DNA from: Sedimenticola sp.
GTDB lineage: Bacteria > Pseudomonadota > Gammaproteobacteria > Chromatiales > Chromatiaceae
Length of the DNA stretch: 7,027 nt
Assembly (NCBI GenBank): GCA_030590525.1
Contig: JAUUYI010000104.1
Span: 1 to 7,027, forward strand
Reading direction: 5' to 3'
The translations under genes and the position numbers were made by a program. Position 1 is the stretch's first letter. The number at the start of each line of letters is the position of its first letter. The notes beneath the pieces were generated by a model. The model had not been told where the DNA came from, ran no database searches, and was given only the letters and a program-made list of their open reading frames with translations. Positions 1 to 6,121 of the stretch are shown one piece after another.

Positions 1-1
1 A

Positions 2-1963
2 GAACTGGGATATCAGTATGCCTGCCATGTAAGCCAGGCGTTGGCCAGCATGGATCACCATATGGTGGAGGCCTGGGCGCTGCACGCTATGGACACTTAC
101 GACCGGGAGGGGTTGAGACCGGCTCTGGAGGTGATTCGACGGCTCGACCGATTTGCCCAGGAGAGTCTCGAGCGTGCATCCGGGTGTGTGCTGGAGGAGA
201 AGAGGGGGATTCTGCTTGGTTTTCTCCATGGGCTCTCCGGACGTCGGCTCAAGCTGGAGGAGTCGGACCAGATCTATACCGATACCGAGACTATCTATCT
301 ACCGCCGGTACTGACACGCCTGCCGGAAGAGGGCGACAACTTCGTTCTCTACAAGGCGATGTCGGTCTCCCTCTGGGCCCAGATTCGTTACGGGACCTTC
401 CGTTGCCCACTCCTCGAGACCCTTACGAAACAGCCGGACCCGGCGCGTTTTCTAAGCCTGTTTCAGGTATTGGAGACATTGCGGCTGGATGCTGTGATCA
501 GGCGGGAACTGCCGGGGCTGCATCGGGAGATGGGGCGTATCGGTCGCCTGCTGGGAGATTGGGAAACGGCTGATGAGTGGCGTTCCCTGCGTCGGCGCCT
601 GGCCCAACCCGGCACCAGCGCTGCAGACGTGTTGTGCCTGGCGGAGGAACTGCAGCATCGCCTGGAACCCTGCCAGCCCTTCCCCTGGCAGGGCATGTTG
701 CAGCCAGAGGTGGTTGAGGCCTGTATGGCGGCGCGGTTGGAGCGGGAGAAGGCAAAATTCCGGGTCACTCTCAAGCTGCTTGAGGAAGAACAGGATCAGG
801 GAGAACAGCAGCGCCAGAGGCAGGAGCAGACCGGGGAGAGGCGTTTTTCCAAACGGGAGCAGGCCGCTCCCGAGTTGCCGGAAGGGATGCGGACCGAGAT
901 CCTGCTCGACGGAAAACCGATGCCCCTGCCGGAAGAGGTGAAGGGGCTGATCAGTTCCATCATCGTGGATTTGGGTGAGATCCCGGATGAGTACCTCGAG
1001 CCGGCCGGGCCAGGGGAGTACGACCCGGCCCTGTTCCAGGACGATACAGCGGATCCGGACGAGGTATGGAGCGGGGTCTACCACGAGGAGGGAGCTCATC
1101 TCTACCCAGAGTGGGACTACCGCCGTCAACACTACCGGAAGAACTGGTGTGCAGTCCGAGAGAAGAGTGTGCCGCCGGTCTACGATACATTCGTCACGGA
1201 GACGCTGGCACGTCATATCGGACTGGTGAAACATTTGCGGCGTATCTTCGAGGCGATGCGTGACGAGAACCGACGGCTGAAGCGCCAGAATCACGGTGAT
1301 GATGTGGATCTGGATGCCTTGGTGGAGGCGCTGGCAGATGCACGGGACGGGCGGGAGATGTCAGAGCGGTTGTTCATCCGACTGCATCGGACCGAGCGCA
1401 ATATCGCGGTGATCTTTATGGTGGACATGAGCGGCTCCACCAAGGGGTGGATCAACGACGCCGAGCGGGAGTCACTGGTTCTTTTATGCGAGTCCCTGGA
1501 GGCCCTGGGTGACCGCTACGCCATCTACGGCTTTTCCAGTATGACCCGCAAGCGGTGTGAGTTGTACCACATCAAACACTTCGAGGAGCCCTACGATACG
1601 GAGGTGAAGGCCCGTATCAGCGGGATACGGCCCCATGACTATACCCGCATGGGATTTGCGATACGCCATCTGACCCGGGTATTGAACGAGGTGGATGCAA
1701 AGACCCGGATACTTATCACGCTTTCCGACGGCAAGCCGGATGATTACGACAACTATCGGGGTGAATATGGCATCGAGGATACCCGGCGGGCGCTGATCGA
1801 GGCGCGGCGGGAAGGGGTGCATCCCTACTGCATCACCATCGATGAGCTGGCCAGAGAATACCTGCCTCACCTCTATGGACCGGCGGCCTATACGGTGATC
1901 GACGATGTCAGGGTGTTGCCCATGAAGGTGTCGGATATCTATCGCCGCTTGACTACTGTCTGA
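2..1963 (+). CDS. VWA-domain protein of the CbbO/NorD family (5' end outside window)
   Basis: This is a probable partner of a MoxR-type AAA+ ATPase. In this family CbbO works with CbbQ to reactivate inhibited RuBisCO, and NorD works with NorQ to mature nitric oxide reductase. The frame has no stop back to the left edge; 13 codons precede the TTG at 41, so that TTG is probably not the start and the gene is 5' partial (653 codons visible). Counting from 41, the N-terminal half is helical and carries YTDTETIYLPP and a GTF segment typical of NorD-like proteins. A charged Gln/Glu-rich linker lies near 245-275, followed by YPEWDYR and the WCAVREK segment. The C-terminal VWA domain has an intact MIDAS: DMSGS at 462-466, T535 and D563 in TLSDGKPDD. 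A metal-binding VWA is therefore expected to be functional, and the protein cytoplasmic. No MoxR ATPase or RuBisCO gene is visible, so CbbO versus NorD cannot be settled. A remnant of gacA follows after 321 bases. Confidence 0.85.
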   Translation, partial: ELGYQYACHVSQALASMDHHMVEAWALHAMDTYDREGLRPALEVIRRLDRFAQESLERASGCVLEEKRGILLGFLHGLSGRRLKLEESDQIYTDTETIYLPPVLTRLPEEGDNFVLYKAMSVSLWAQIRYGTFRCPLLETLTKQPDPARFLSLFQVLETLRLDAVIRRELPGLHREMGRIGRLLGDWETADEWRSLRRRLAQPGTSAADVLCLAEELQHRLEPCQPFPWQGMLQPEVVEACMAARLEREKAKFRVTLKLLEEEQDQGEQQRQRQEQTGERRFSKREQAAPELPEGMRTEILLDGKPMPLPEEVKGLISSIIVDLGEIPDEYLEPAGPGEYDPALFQDDTADPDEVWSGVYHEEGAHLYPEWDYRRQHYRKNWCAVREKSVPPVYDTFVTETLARHIGLVKHLRRIFEAMRDENRRLKRQNHGDDVDLDALVEALADARDGREMSERLFIRLHRTERNIAVIFMVDMSGSTKGWINDAERESLVLLCESLEALGDRYAIYGFSSMTRKRCELYHIKHFEEPYDTEVKARISGIRPHDYTRMGFAIRHLTRVLNEVDAKTRILITLSDGKPDDYDNYRGEYGIEDTRRALIEARREGVHPYCITIDELAREYLPHLYGPAAYTVIDDVRVLPMKVSDIYRRLTTV

Positions 1964-2027
1964 TGTGTCAACCCGGCACTCCTTTTAACTCAAGTTGCGG
2001 AGTCCAAATGATATAAAAGGCTGAATC

Positions 2028-2080
2028 AGACCGTCTCTTCTTCCTCTAAGGAGAAGGATAGGATGAAGGGGATTTGATAA
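2028..2080. repeat. Degenerate CT/GA-rich repeat remnant
   Basis: A pyrimidine-rich stretch (about 2034-2047) runs into a purine-rich stretch (about 2048-2072) that is only roughly its complement. The layout resembles the dispersed CTCTCCCT/GAGAGGG-type palindromes found between genes in many proteobacteria. By chance or otherwise it contains AAGGAG at 2048-2053, nine bases ahead of an ATG at 2063, but that frame stops after four codons (MKGI). I read it as a decayed repeat rather than a gene. Confidence is low because the match is by general pattern only. Confidence 0.25.
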
Positions 2081-2117
2081 ATCGCTTGTTCCCTTGATCA
2101 AGTGGGTGGATTACCGT

Positions 2118-2171
2118 TGTAGGGTCGAATTCATTCGGCCGATTCGGTGCTCGAATAAATTCGACCCTACA
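2118..2171. repeat. REP-like palindrome with 20-bp arms
   Basis: The left arm 2118-2137 (starting TGTAGGGTCGAATT) and the right arm 2152-2171 (ending AATTCGACCCTACA) are reverse complements at 19 of 20 positions, including a perfect outer 14 bp. The loop at 2138-2151 is 14 bases. No T-run follows, so it is unlikely to be an intrinsic terminator. Strong intergenic palindromes of this kind are typical of REP or MITE families that occur in many copies per genome and can be mobilised by RAYT or other transposases. The copy number here is unknown. Confidence 0.75.
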
Positions 2172-2222
2172 TTTCTGCTGACAGCAATGAACTCCGAAAC
2201 TTGAGTTTTAAGAATTCCTTCA

Positions 2223-2251
2223 TTGAGAAAGCGCGCCGCGTTTGATAAATT
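2223..2251 (+). promoter_or_regulatory. Candidate sigma-70 promoter ahead of the gacA remnant
   Basis: TTGAGA at 2223-2228 (5 of 6 to the -35 consensus) is followed after 17 bases by TAAATT at 2246-2251 (4 of 6), with AT-rich TTTGATAAATTAAT around it. It lies 34 bases before the ATG at 2285. A ribosome binding site, TGGAGGG at 2275-2281, sits just before that ATG. If used, this promoter would drive the remnant and the downstream uracil-DNA glycosylase. The assignment rests on consensus match only. Confidence 0.4.
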
Positions 2252-2284
2252 AATCAGTTCCTAAGCGGTCTGAGTGGAGGGCGT

Positions 2285-2479
2285 ATGATCAGGGTGCTGC
2301 TCGTTGACGACCATGAGCTGGTTCGCACCGGTTTTCGCCATATCCTCTCCAGTGATCCCGAGATAGTGAGCCCCAAAACCGTCAGTACCTATCGCCATCG
2401 CCTGTTCGAGAAGCTTCAGGTGGGTACCGATGTGGGGCTGACCCACCTGGCCCTGCGTCATGGGCTGATCGGCAACTAA
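2285..2479 (+). pseudogene. gacA: gacA/uvrY response regulator with large in-frame internal deletion
   Basis: Intact GacA/UvrY is about 215 residues: an N-terminal receiver domain and a C-terminal LuxR-type helix-turn-helix. It is the DNA-binding output of the GacS/BarA system that controls Csr small RNAs. Only 64 codons are present. Residues 1-27 match the start of the receiver (MIRVLLVDDHELVR, including the acidic pair D8 D9). At about residue 28 the sequence jumps to the recognition helix and C-terminus of the HTH (SPKTVSTYRHRLFEKL, then LTHLALRHGL). Roughly 150 residues are missing, including the phospho-acceptor Asp, the conserved Thr and Lys, and the first HTH helices. The junction near 2363-2371 keeps frame. 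The start, the strong ribosome binding site and the natural C-terminal stop are retained, so a short peptide could still be made, but not a working regulator. Its position upstream of uvrC is the normal gacA position. An assembly or strain artefact is an alternative. Confidence 0.85.
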
Positions 2480-2488
2480 CACACCAAT

Positions 2489-3136
2489 ATGGGATTCGAC
2501 ATCGATTGCCGGCGCTGTTCGCGATTGTCTGTGTTCCTCGACCAGGTGAAACAGGCACATCCAGGCTATCATGCCCGTCCAGTTCCCCCATTCGGTGATC
2601 CCCGGGCGCAACTGCTGATCGTTGGGCTGGCCCCCGGCATGCATGGAGCCAATGCCAGCGGGCGCCCATTCACCGGTGACCATGCAGGTATTCTGCTCTA
2701 TGAGACGCTCTACAGGTATGGGTTCAGCAGTGCGTCGGAGTCCCTCTCTGCCAGCGATAACCTGCAACTGCTCAACTGCCGTATCACCAATGCAGTGAAA
2801 TGCCTGCCACCTCAGAACAAACCGAAGGGAGATGAGATCAACAACTGCAACACCTACCTGAGTGGAGAGCTTGACACCTTACCGAAAGGAGGGTTGGCGC
2901 TGGCCCTTGGGTCCATCGCCCATAAGGCGGTGCTCAAGGCGGCAGGGGTGAAACTTTCGGCGTACCGCTTCGGCCACGGGGAGGTACATCTCCTGCCCGC
3001 TGGATTACGCTTGCTCGACTCTTATCATTGCAGCCGTTACAACACTCAGACCCGCAGGCTTACCCCTGACATGTTTCGTTCGGTGTTCGCCAAGGCCAGA
3101 GAGATGCTGGAAGAGAGCAACGGTGACCGTGAATAG
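2489..3136 (+). CDS. Fe-S uracil-DNA glycosylase (family 4/5, UDGb-like)
   Basis: This enzyme removes uracil (and in UDGb-type members other deaminated bases) from DNA to start base excision repair in the cytoplasm. At 215 residues it has the usual length. Motif 1 is GLAPGMHGANASGRPFTGD at 46-64, where Ala/Gly replaces the polar catalytic residue of other families, as in family 5. Motif 2 is SYHCSRYNTQT around H180. Four cysteines fit the 4Fe-4S cluster of families 4 and 5: C7 and C10 (CRRC), C105 (VKCLPPQNKP) and C120. The ATG at 2489 is the first possible start after an in-frame stop at 2477, and it precedes CxxC by the expected few residues. The ribosome binding site is weak. It lies 9 bases after the gacA remnant stop, in the same frame, which suggests translational coupling to the original gacA. 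uvrC follows closely. No inactivating change is seen. Family 5 is favoured over 4 on motif 1. Confidence 0.85.
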   Translation: MGFDIDCRRCSRLSVFLDQVKQAHPGYHARPVPPFGDPRAQLLIVGLAPGMHGANASGRPFTGDHAGILLYETLYRYGFSSASESLSASDNLQLLNCRITNAVKCLPPQNKPKGDEINNCNTYLSGELDTLPKGGLALALGSIAHKAVLKAAGVKLSAYRFGHGEVHLLPAGLRLLDSYHCSRYNTQTRRLTPDMFRSVFAKAREMLEESNGDRE

Positions 3137-3145
3137 ATTGATGGG

Positions 3146-3175
3146 ATGCTACATATCGTCGGGACGCCGTATAAT
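3146..3175 (+). promoter_or_regulatory. Candidate promoter for uvrC with perfect -10 box
   Basis: A perfect TATAAT lies at 3170-3175. The best -35 match, ATGCTA at 3146-3151, is weak (3 of 6) with an 18-base spacer. Transcription would be expected to start near 3181-3183, almost exactly at the ATG at 3182 that fits the usual UvrC N-terminus. The element would let uvrC be expressed independently of the gacA remnant and the glycosylase gene. It is supported by consensus only. Confidence 0.4.
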
Positions 3176-3181
3176 CCTGGC

Positions 3182-5005
3182 ATGGGACAGGAAAAGCCGC
3201 CAGTAAACTTCGATTACGCGACCTTTCTCGAGACGTTGACCAGCCGCCCCGGTGTCTATCGGATGCTGGACGGTGGCGGAAACGTGCTCTATGTGGGCAA
3301 GGCGCGGAATTTGAAGCGGCGGGTGAGCAGCTATTTTTCACGCTCGCTCAATCGGCGTCTGCAGCTGATGGTTGCAAAGATTCAGAGTATCGAAGTAACG
3401 GTGACCCACACCGAAGCTGAGGCGCTGATCCTCGAGAATACCCTGATCAAATCACTCAAGCCTCGTTACAACGTTTTGTTACGGGACGACAAGAGTTACC
3501 CCTACATCTTTCTGTCCGATGGAACTTTTCCCCGGCTCGCCTTCCACCGTGGGGCGAAACGGGAGAAGGGTCGCTATTTTGGTCCTTACCCGAGCGCCGG
3601 AGCGGTGCGGGAAACCCTGCGTCTGATGCAGAAGCTGTTTCCGGTACGGCAGTGCGAAGAGAGTTTTTATCGCAATCGCTCACGGCCCTGTCTTCAGTAC
3701 CAGATCAAACGTTGCGGTGCGCCGTGCGTCGAGTGGGTGACTGAGGCGAGGTACGGCGAGGGTGTACAGGATGCAACGCTGTTTCTGGAGGGACGGGCTG
3801 ACCGAGTCATCACTGGTCTGGTGAAACGCATGGAACAGGCCGCTGAAACCCTGGAGTTTGAGCAGGCGGCACACTATCGGGATCAAATCGCCAGTCTCAG
3901 CCGTATTCAGGAGCGCCAGTACGTGTGCGGTGAACGAGGTGACCTGGACATCCTTGCCTGCGCAGTCAGTGAAGGGGTCGCCTGTGTACAGCTGTTTTTC
4001 GTCCGCCATGGACAGAATCTCGGAAACAAGCTCTTTTTTCCCCGAATCCCGAAACAGGAAAAGGAGAAACGTATACTCACTGCCTTCCTCGGGCAGTACT
4101 ACATCGGTCGCCAGATCCCTGGCGAGATCATCGTCAGTAGTGAACCGGAGGACCGGGAACTGCTGGAGCAGGTCCTGGGAGAGCAGGCCGGGCGACAGGT
4201 AGTCATACACCATGCGGTACGCGCAGACCGGGCCCGCTGGCTGAAGATGGCGTTACAGAATGCCGACCTGGCGCTACAGGCGCGTCTGGCCAGTCGGGAT
4301 GGGATGCAGTGGCGTGTCGAGGCGCTGCAGACAGCGATGGGCCTGGATGAAGCACCGACCCGCATGGAGTGTTTCGATGTCAGTCACACGGGCGGCGAGC
4401 TGACGGTGGCTTCCTGCGTAGTGTTTGATCAGCAGGGACCGGTCAAATCGGATTATCGACGCTTCAATATCAATGGGATAGTGCCGGGAGACGACTACGC
4501 CGCCATGGAGCAGGCGTTGAATCGGCGTTACCGCAGAATACAGGCGGGGGAAGGGCGTCTTCCCGACATACTATTTATCGATGGGGGTAAGGGGCAGCTG
4601 AGTGCCGCCGCCCGGGTCCTTGAGGAGCTGGCGGTGACGGGTGTGCTGTTGGTCGGGGTGGCCAAAGGTGCGGATCGCAAGGCAGGTATGGAGCAGCTCT
4701 TCTTGTTCGGAAAACAGGTGCCGATTATACTGCCAGCAGATTCACCGGCGTTGCACCTGATCCAGCAGATTCGTGACGAGGCACACCGATTCGCCATCAC
4801 CGGCCATCGGCAGCGACGGGCACGCGATCGCAGGATTTCCACCCTGGAGTCAATCCCTGGAATAGGTCCGAAGCGTCGTCAGTGCCTGCTGAAACAGCTG
4901 GGAGGGCTGCAAGGGGTAGCCAGGGCTGGTGTGGAAGATCTGTCTCGCGTGAGCGGCATCAGCAGCCAGCTGGCAGAGCAGATCTACGCGGCTTTCCACG
5001 ATTAG
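3182..5005 (+). CDS. uvrC: UvrABC excinuclease subunit C
   Basis: UvrC makes the two incisions around a lesion after UvrA/UvrB damage recognition in nucleotide excision repair. From the ATG at 3182 the protein is 607 residues, close to E. coli UvrC (610). It has an N-terminal GIY-YIG nuclease (GVYRM at 24-28, LYVGKARNLKRRV at 36-48) for the 3' cut. Four cysteines, C158, C170, C178 and C182, have the same spacing as the E. coli Fe-S ligands. A UVR motif at about 213-246 (LEFEQAAHYRDQI) binds UvrB. The RNase H-like domain carries D399, D438, D467 and H535 for the 5' cut, and tandem helix-hairpin-helix motifs lie at about 555-605. All key residues are intact. An in-frame ATG at 3146 would add 12 residues with no family match and a poorly placed ribosome binding site, and a TATAAT sits inside that extension, so 3182 is preferred though it lacks a ribosome binding site too. 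pgsA follows after 116 bases, the usual gammaproteobacterial order. Confidence 0.97.
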   Translation: MGQEKPPVNFDYATFLETLTSRPGVYRMLDGGGNVLYVGKARNLKRRVSSYFSRSLNRRLQLMVAKIQSIEVTVTHTEAEALILENTLIKSLKPRYNVLLRDDKSYPYIFLSDGTFPRLAFHRGAKREKGRYFGPYPSAGAVRETLRLMQKLFPVRQCEESFYRNRSRPCLQYQIKRCGAPCVEWVTEARYGEGVQDATLFLEGRADRVITGLVKRMEQAAETLEFEQAAHYRDQIASLSRIQERQYVCGERGDLDILACAVSEGVACVQLFFVRHGQNLGNKLFFPRIPKQEKEKRILTAFLGQYYIGRQIPGEIIVSSEPEDRELLEQVLGEQAGRQVVIHHAVRADRARWLKMALQNADLALQARLASRDGMQWRVEALQTAMGLDEAPTRMECFDVSHTGGELTVASCVVFDQQGPVKSDYRRFNINGIVPGDDYAAMEQALNRRYRRIQAGEGRLPDILFIDGGKGQLSAAARVLEELAVTGVLLVGVAKGADRKAGMEQLFLFGKQVPIILPADSPALHLIQQIRDEAHRFAITGHRQRRARDRRISTLESIPGIGPKRRQCLLKQLGGLQGVARAGVEDLSRVSGISSQLAEQIYAAFHD

Positions 5006-5121
5006 CCCGTTAACCGGATTTACTGTGCGGGGTAGTAGCGTTGCCTGTAGAATCTGCTTCAGATGCCTGAGCACGACAGCTTTACCCTACAGCTCCTGAT
5101 TGAAGACAAGACTGAACAGCT

Positions 5122-5688
5122 ATGGATTTTAATATCCCCAACCTTTTGACAATGCTGCGGATTTTACTGATCCCGGTATTTGTCGTCATATTCTACCTTC
5201 CCTGGGAATGGGCGTGGCAGGTCTGTGCAGCGGTGTTTGCGCTGGCTGCTGTAACCGACTGGCTGGATGGCTATCTGGCGCGACGCCTGAACCAGGTTTC
5301 TGCCATGGGTGCCTTTCTCGATCCGGTGGCGGATAAGCTGATGGTCTCCACCGCACTGATTTTGCTGGTCCAATCCGATCCTACGCCGGCGTTGTCTGTT
5401 CCTGCTGTGGTTATCATCGGGCGTGAGATCGCTGTCTCAGCCTTACGGGAATGGATGGCTGAAATCGGTGCGCGTGCCCGGATAGCCGTTTCCATGATCG
5501 GTAAGATCAAGACCACAGTACAGATGACCGCAATCTTTCTGCTGCTGTTCCGGGTGGATGTATGGACCCTGCCGACCTATATCGTTGGCTATGTTCTTCT
5601 ATACCTGGCAGCGGTGTTGACACTCTGGTCTATGATCGTTTACCTGAAGGCGGCTTGGCCAAGTCTGACCAGCGGTGTCAGTCGCTGA
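5122..5688 (+). CDS. pgsA: CDP-diacylglycerol–glycerol-3-phosphate 3-phosphatidyltransferase
   Basis: PgsA is an inner-membrane enzyme that transfers the phosphatidyl group from CDP-diacylglycerol to glycerol 3-phosphate. The product is phosphatidylglycerol phosphate, the first committed step to phosphatidylglycerol and cardiolipin. The 188-residue length is normal for the family. The CDP-alcohol phosphotransferase signature is complete: D46, D49, G50, A53, R54, G63, D67 and D71 in DWLDGYLARR followed by GAFLDPVADK. Several hydrophobic segments (about 8-26, 30-46, 72-85, 92-106, 128-142 and 152-175) fit a polytopic membrane protein. The ATG is chosen because MDFNIPNLLTMLRI matches the family N-terminus; its ribosome binding site is weak. 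The 116-base gap after uvrC holds a small hairpin (ATCTG/CAGAT, 5052-5064) and a TAGAAT at 5048 without a good -35, so co-transcription with uvrC is likely. Confidence 0.96.
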   Translation: MDFNIPNLLTMLRILLIPVFVVIFYLPWEWAWQVCAAVFALAAVTDWLDGYLARRLNQVSAMGAFLDPVADKLMVSTALILLVQSDPTPALSVPAVVIIGREIAVSALREWMAEIGARARIAVSMIGKIKTTVQMTAIFLLLFRVDVWTLPTYIVGYVLLYLAAVLTLWSMIVYLKAAWPSLTSGVSR

Positions 5689-5698
5689 TCGATTTTGC

Positions 5699-5726
5699 TT
5701 GACAGTTACAGCCAATTGGCTAGAAT
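5699..5726 (+). promoter_or_regulatory. Strong sigma-70 promoter for tRNA-Gly
   Basis: A consensus TTGACA at 5699-5704 and TAGAAT at 5721-5726 (5 of 6) are separated by 16 bases. The following GTCGCGC at 5727-5733 is a GC-rich discriminator, as found at stable-RNA promoters under stringent (ppGpp) control. The start of transcription would fall near 5733, giving a leader of about a dozen bases before the tRNA. The stringent-control reading is inference from the discriminator. Confidence 0.8.
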
Positions 5727-5745
5727 GTCGCGCTTATCCAGCGAT

Positions 5746-5821
5746 GCGGGAATAGCTCAGCTGGTAGAGCACAACCTTGCCAAGGTTGGGGTCGCGAGTT
5801 CGAATCTCGTTTCCCGCTCCA
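5746..5821 (+). tRNA. glyW: tRNA-Gly (anticodon GCC)
   Basis: This is a complete 76-base cloverleaf with encoded CCA. The acceptor arm GCGGGAA pairs with TTCCCGC at 5811-5817. The D stem is GCTC/GAGC, and the anticodon stem CAACC/GGTTG frames a TTGCCAA loop with GCC. The T arm GCGAG/CTCGT frames TTCGAAT. The discriminator is T. It reads the glycine codons GGC and GGU. It sits directly downstream of pgsA as in many gammaproteobacteria, has its own promoter, and is followed by its own terminator. The gene symbol is by analogy with the E. coli locus. Confidence 0.97.
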
Positions 5822-5829
5822 AGCCTACG

Positions 5830-5858
5830 AAAACCCCGAGCTGCGCTCGGGGTTTTTT
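5830..5858 (+). terminator. Rho-independent terminator after tRNA-Gly
   Basis: A perfect 8-bp stem CCCCGAGC (5834-5841) / GCTCGGGG (5845-5852) with a TGC loop is preceded by AAAA and followed by TTTTTT at 5853-5858. It ends the tRNA-Gly transcript 13 bases past the CCA, before tRNA-Cys, so the two tRNAs are unlikely to be efficiently co-transcribed. The A-run and T-run make it potentially active on both strands. Confidence 0.92.
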
Positions 5859-5898
5859 GTGAAGCCCTCGCTTTCAAGAGAAAGTGGTGGACAGAAGG

Positions 5899-5927
5899 TG
5901 GAAAAGTGCGGTGCAATGCCGGATAAT
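5899..5927 (+). promoter_or_regulatory. Candidate promoter for tRNA-Cys
   Basis: TGGAAA at 5899-5904 (4 of 6) and GATAAT at 5922-5927 (5 of 6) are separated by 17 bases, placing the transcription start near 5934, about 20 bases before the tRNA. A separate promoter is expected because a strong terminator isolates tRNA-Cys from tRNA-Gly. The match is only moderate; no better pair was found between 5859 and 5954. Confidence 0.4.
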
Positions 5928-5954
5928 TCCATACTCAGAATATTGTTATGCCAA

Positions 5955-6028
5955 GGCTGAGTGGCAGAGTGGTTATGCAGCGGCCTGCAAAGCCGTGGAC
6001 CTCGGTTCGATTCCGGGCTCAGCCTCCA
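5955..6028 (+). tRNA. cysT: tRNA-Cys (anticodon GCA)
   Basis: This is a complete 74-base tRNA with encoded CCA. The acceptor GGCTGAG pairs with CTCAGCC at 6018-6024, and the anticodon loop CTGCAAA holds GCA. The T loop is TTCGATT, and U73 is the cysteine identity discriminator. The tRNA is intact. An integrase gene begins 191 bases downstream and reads away from it, so the 3' half of this gene is a likely attachment site whose sequence has been restored by the integrated element. Confidence 0.95.
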
Positions 6029-6056
6029 TTTTTAATACCAATTAAATCAAGTAGTT

Positions 6057-6081
6057 AAGGCGCCTTTAAGCGCCTTTTTTT
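6057..6081 (+). terminator. Rho-independent terminator after tRNA-Cys
   Basis: The stem AAGGCGC (6057-6063) / GCGCCTT (6070-6076) with a CTTTAA loop runs into seven Ts (6075-6081). It lies 29 bases after the tRNA-Cys CCA. It ends the tRNA transcript and insulates the integrase gene from it. If the attachment site is inside tRNA-Cys, this terminator belongs to the integrated element. Confidence 0.9.
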
Positions 6082-6121
6082 ATGTCCGCCGGGGCGTAAA
6101 AAACACCTGAAAACAGCCTAT

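Larger units (their letters stand above)
1987..2207. repeat. Outer pair of imperfect 19-bp inverted repeats (MITE-like)
   Basis: The left arm at 1987-2005 (AACTCAAGTTGCGGAGTCC) is the reverse complement of the right arm at 2189-2207 with 2 mismatches in 19. Together they bracket 221 bases that contain no convincing gene and hold the inner palindrome at 2118-2171. This arrangement resembles a small non-autonomous element such as a MITE, or two dispersed repeats in opposite orientation. No target-site duplication was recognised. The identity of the element is inference; the arm match is seen directly. Confidence 0.55.

Noticed and set aside
41..43. TTG as the start of the VWA gene
   Set aside because: The frame is open upstream to base 2 with plausible coding sequence, and no ribosome binding site precedes the TTG, so the gene most likely starts outside the window.
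452..1294. Long minus-strand ORF opposite the VWA gene (280 residues)
   Set aside because: Composition is that of an antisense shadow in GC-rich coding DNA; the plus-strand frame has clear domain motifs and no minus-strand motif is recognisable.
2063..2077. Four-codon ORF (MKGI) with an AAGGAG ribosome binding site
   Set aside because: Too short to support as a gene and embedded in a degenerate GA-rich repeat whose purine run mimics a ribosome binding site.
2118..2171. Palindrome as an intrinsic terminator of the VWA gene or a CRISPR repeat unit
   Set aside because: No T-run follows the stem, it lies over 150 bases past the gene, and there is no array of regularly spaced direct repeats.
2261..2767. 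Minus-strand 168-residue ORF across the gacA remnant and glycosylase
   Set aside because: It spans two well-recognised plus-strand sequences and shows no family motif of its own.
5006..5121. Possible independent promoter for pgsA (TAGAAT at 5048-5053)
   Set aside because: No acceptable -35 hexamer at 15-19 bases upstream; not strong enough to list as a feature.
5734..5916. 60-residue antisense ORF containing GNEIRTRDPNLGKVVLYQLSY
   Set aside because: It is the complement of tRNA-Gly and its terminator; such peptides are a known spurious product of translating tRNA genes antisense.
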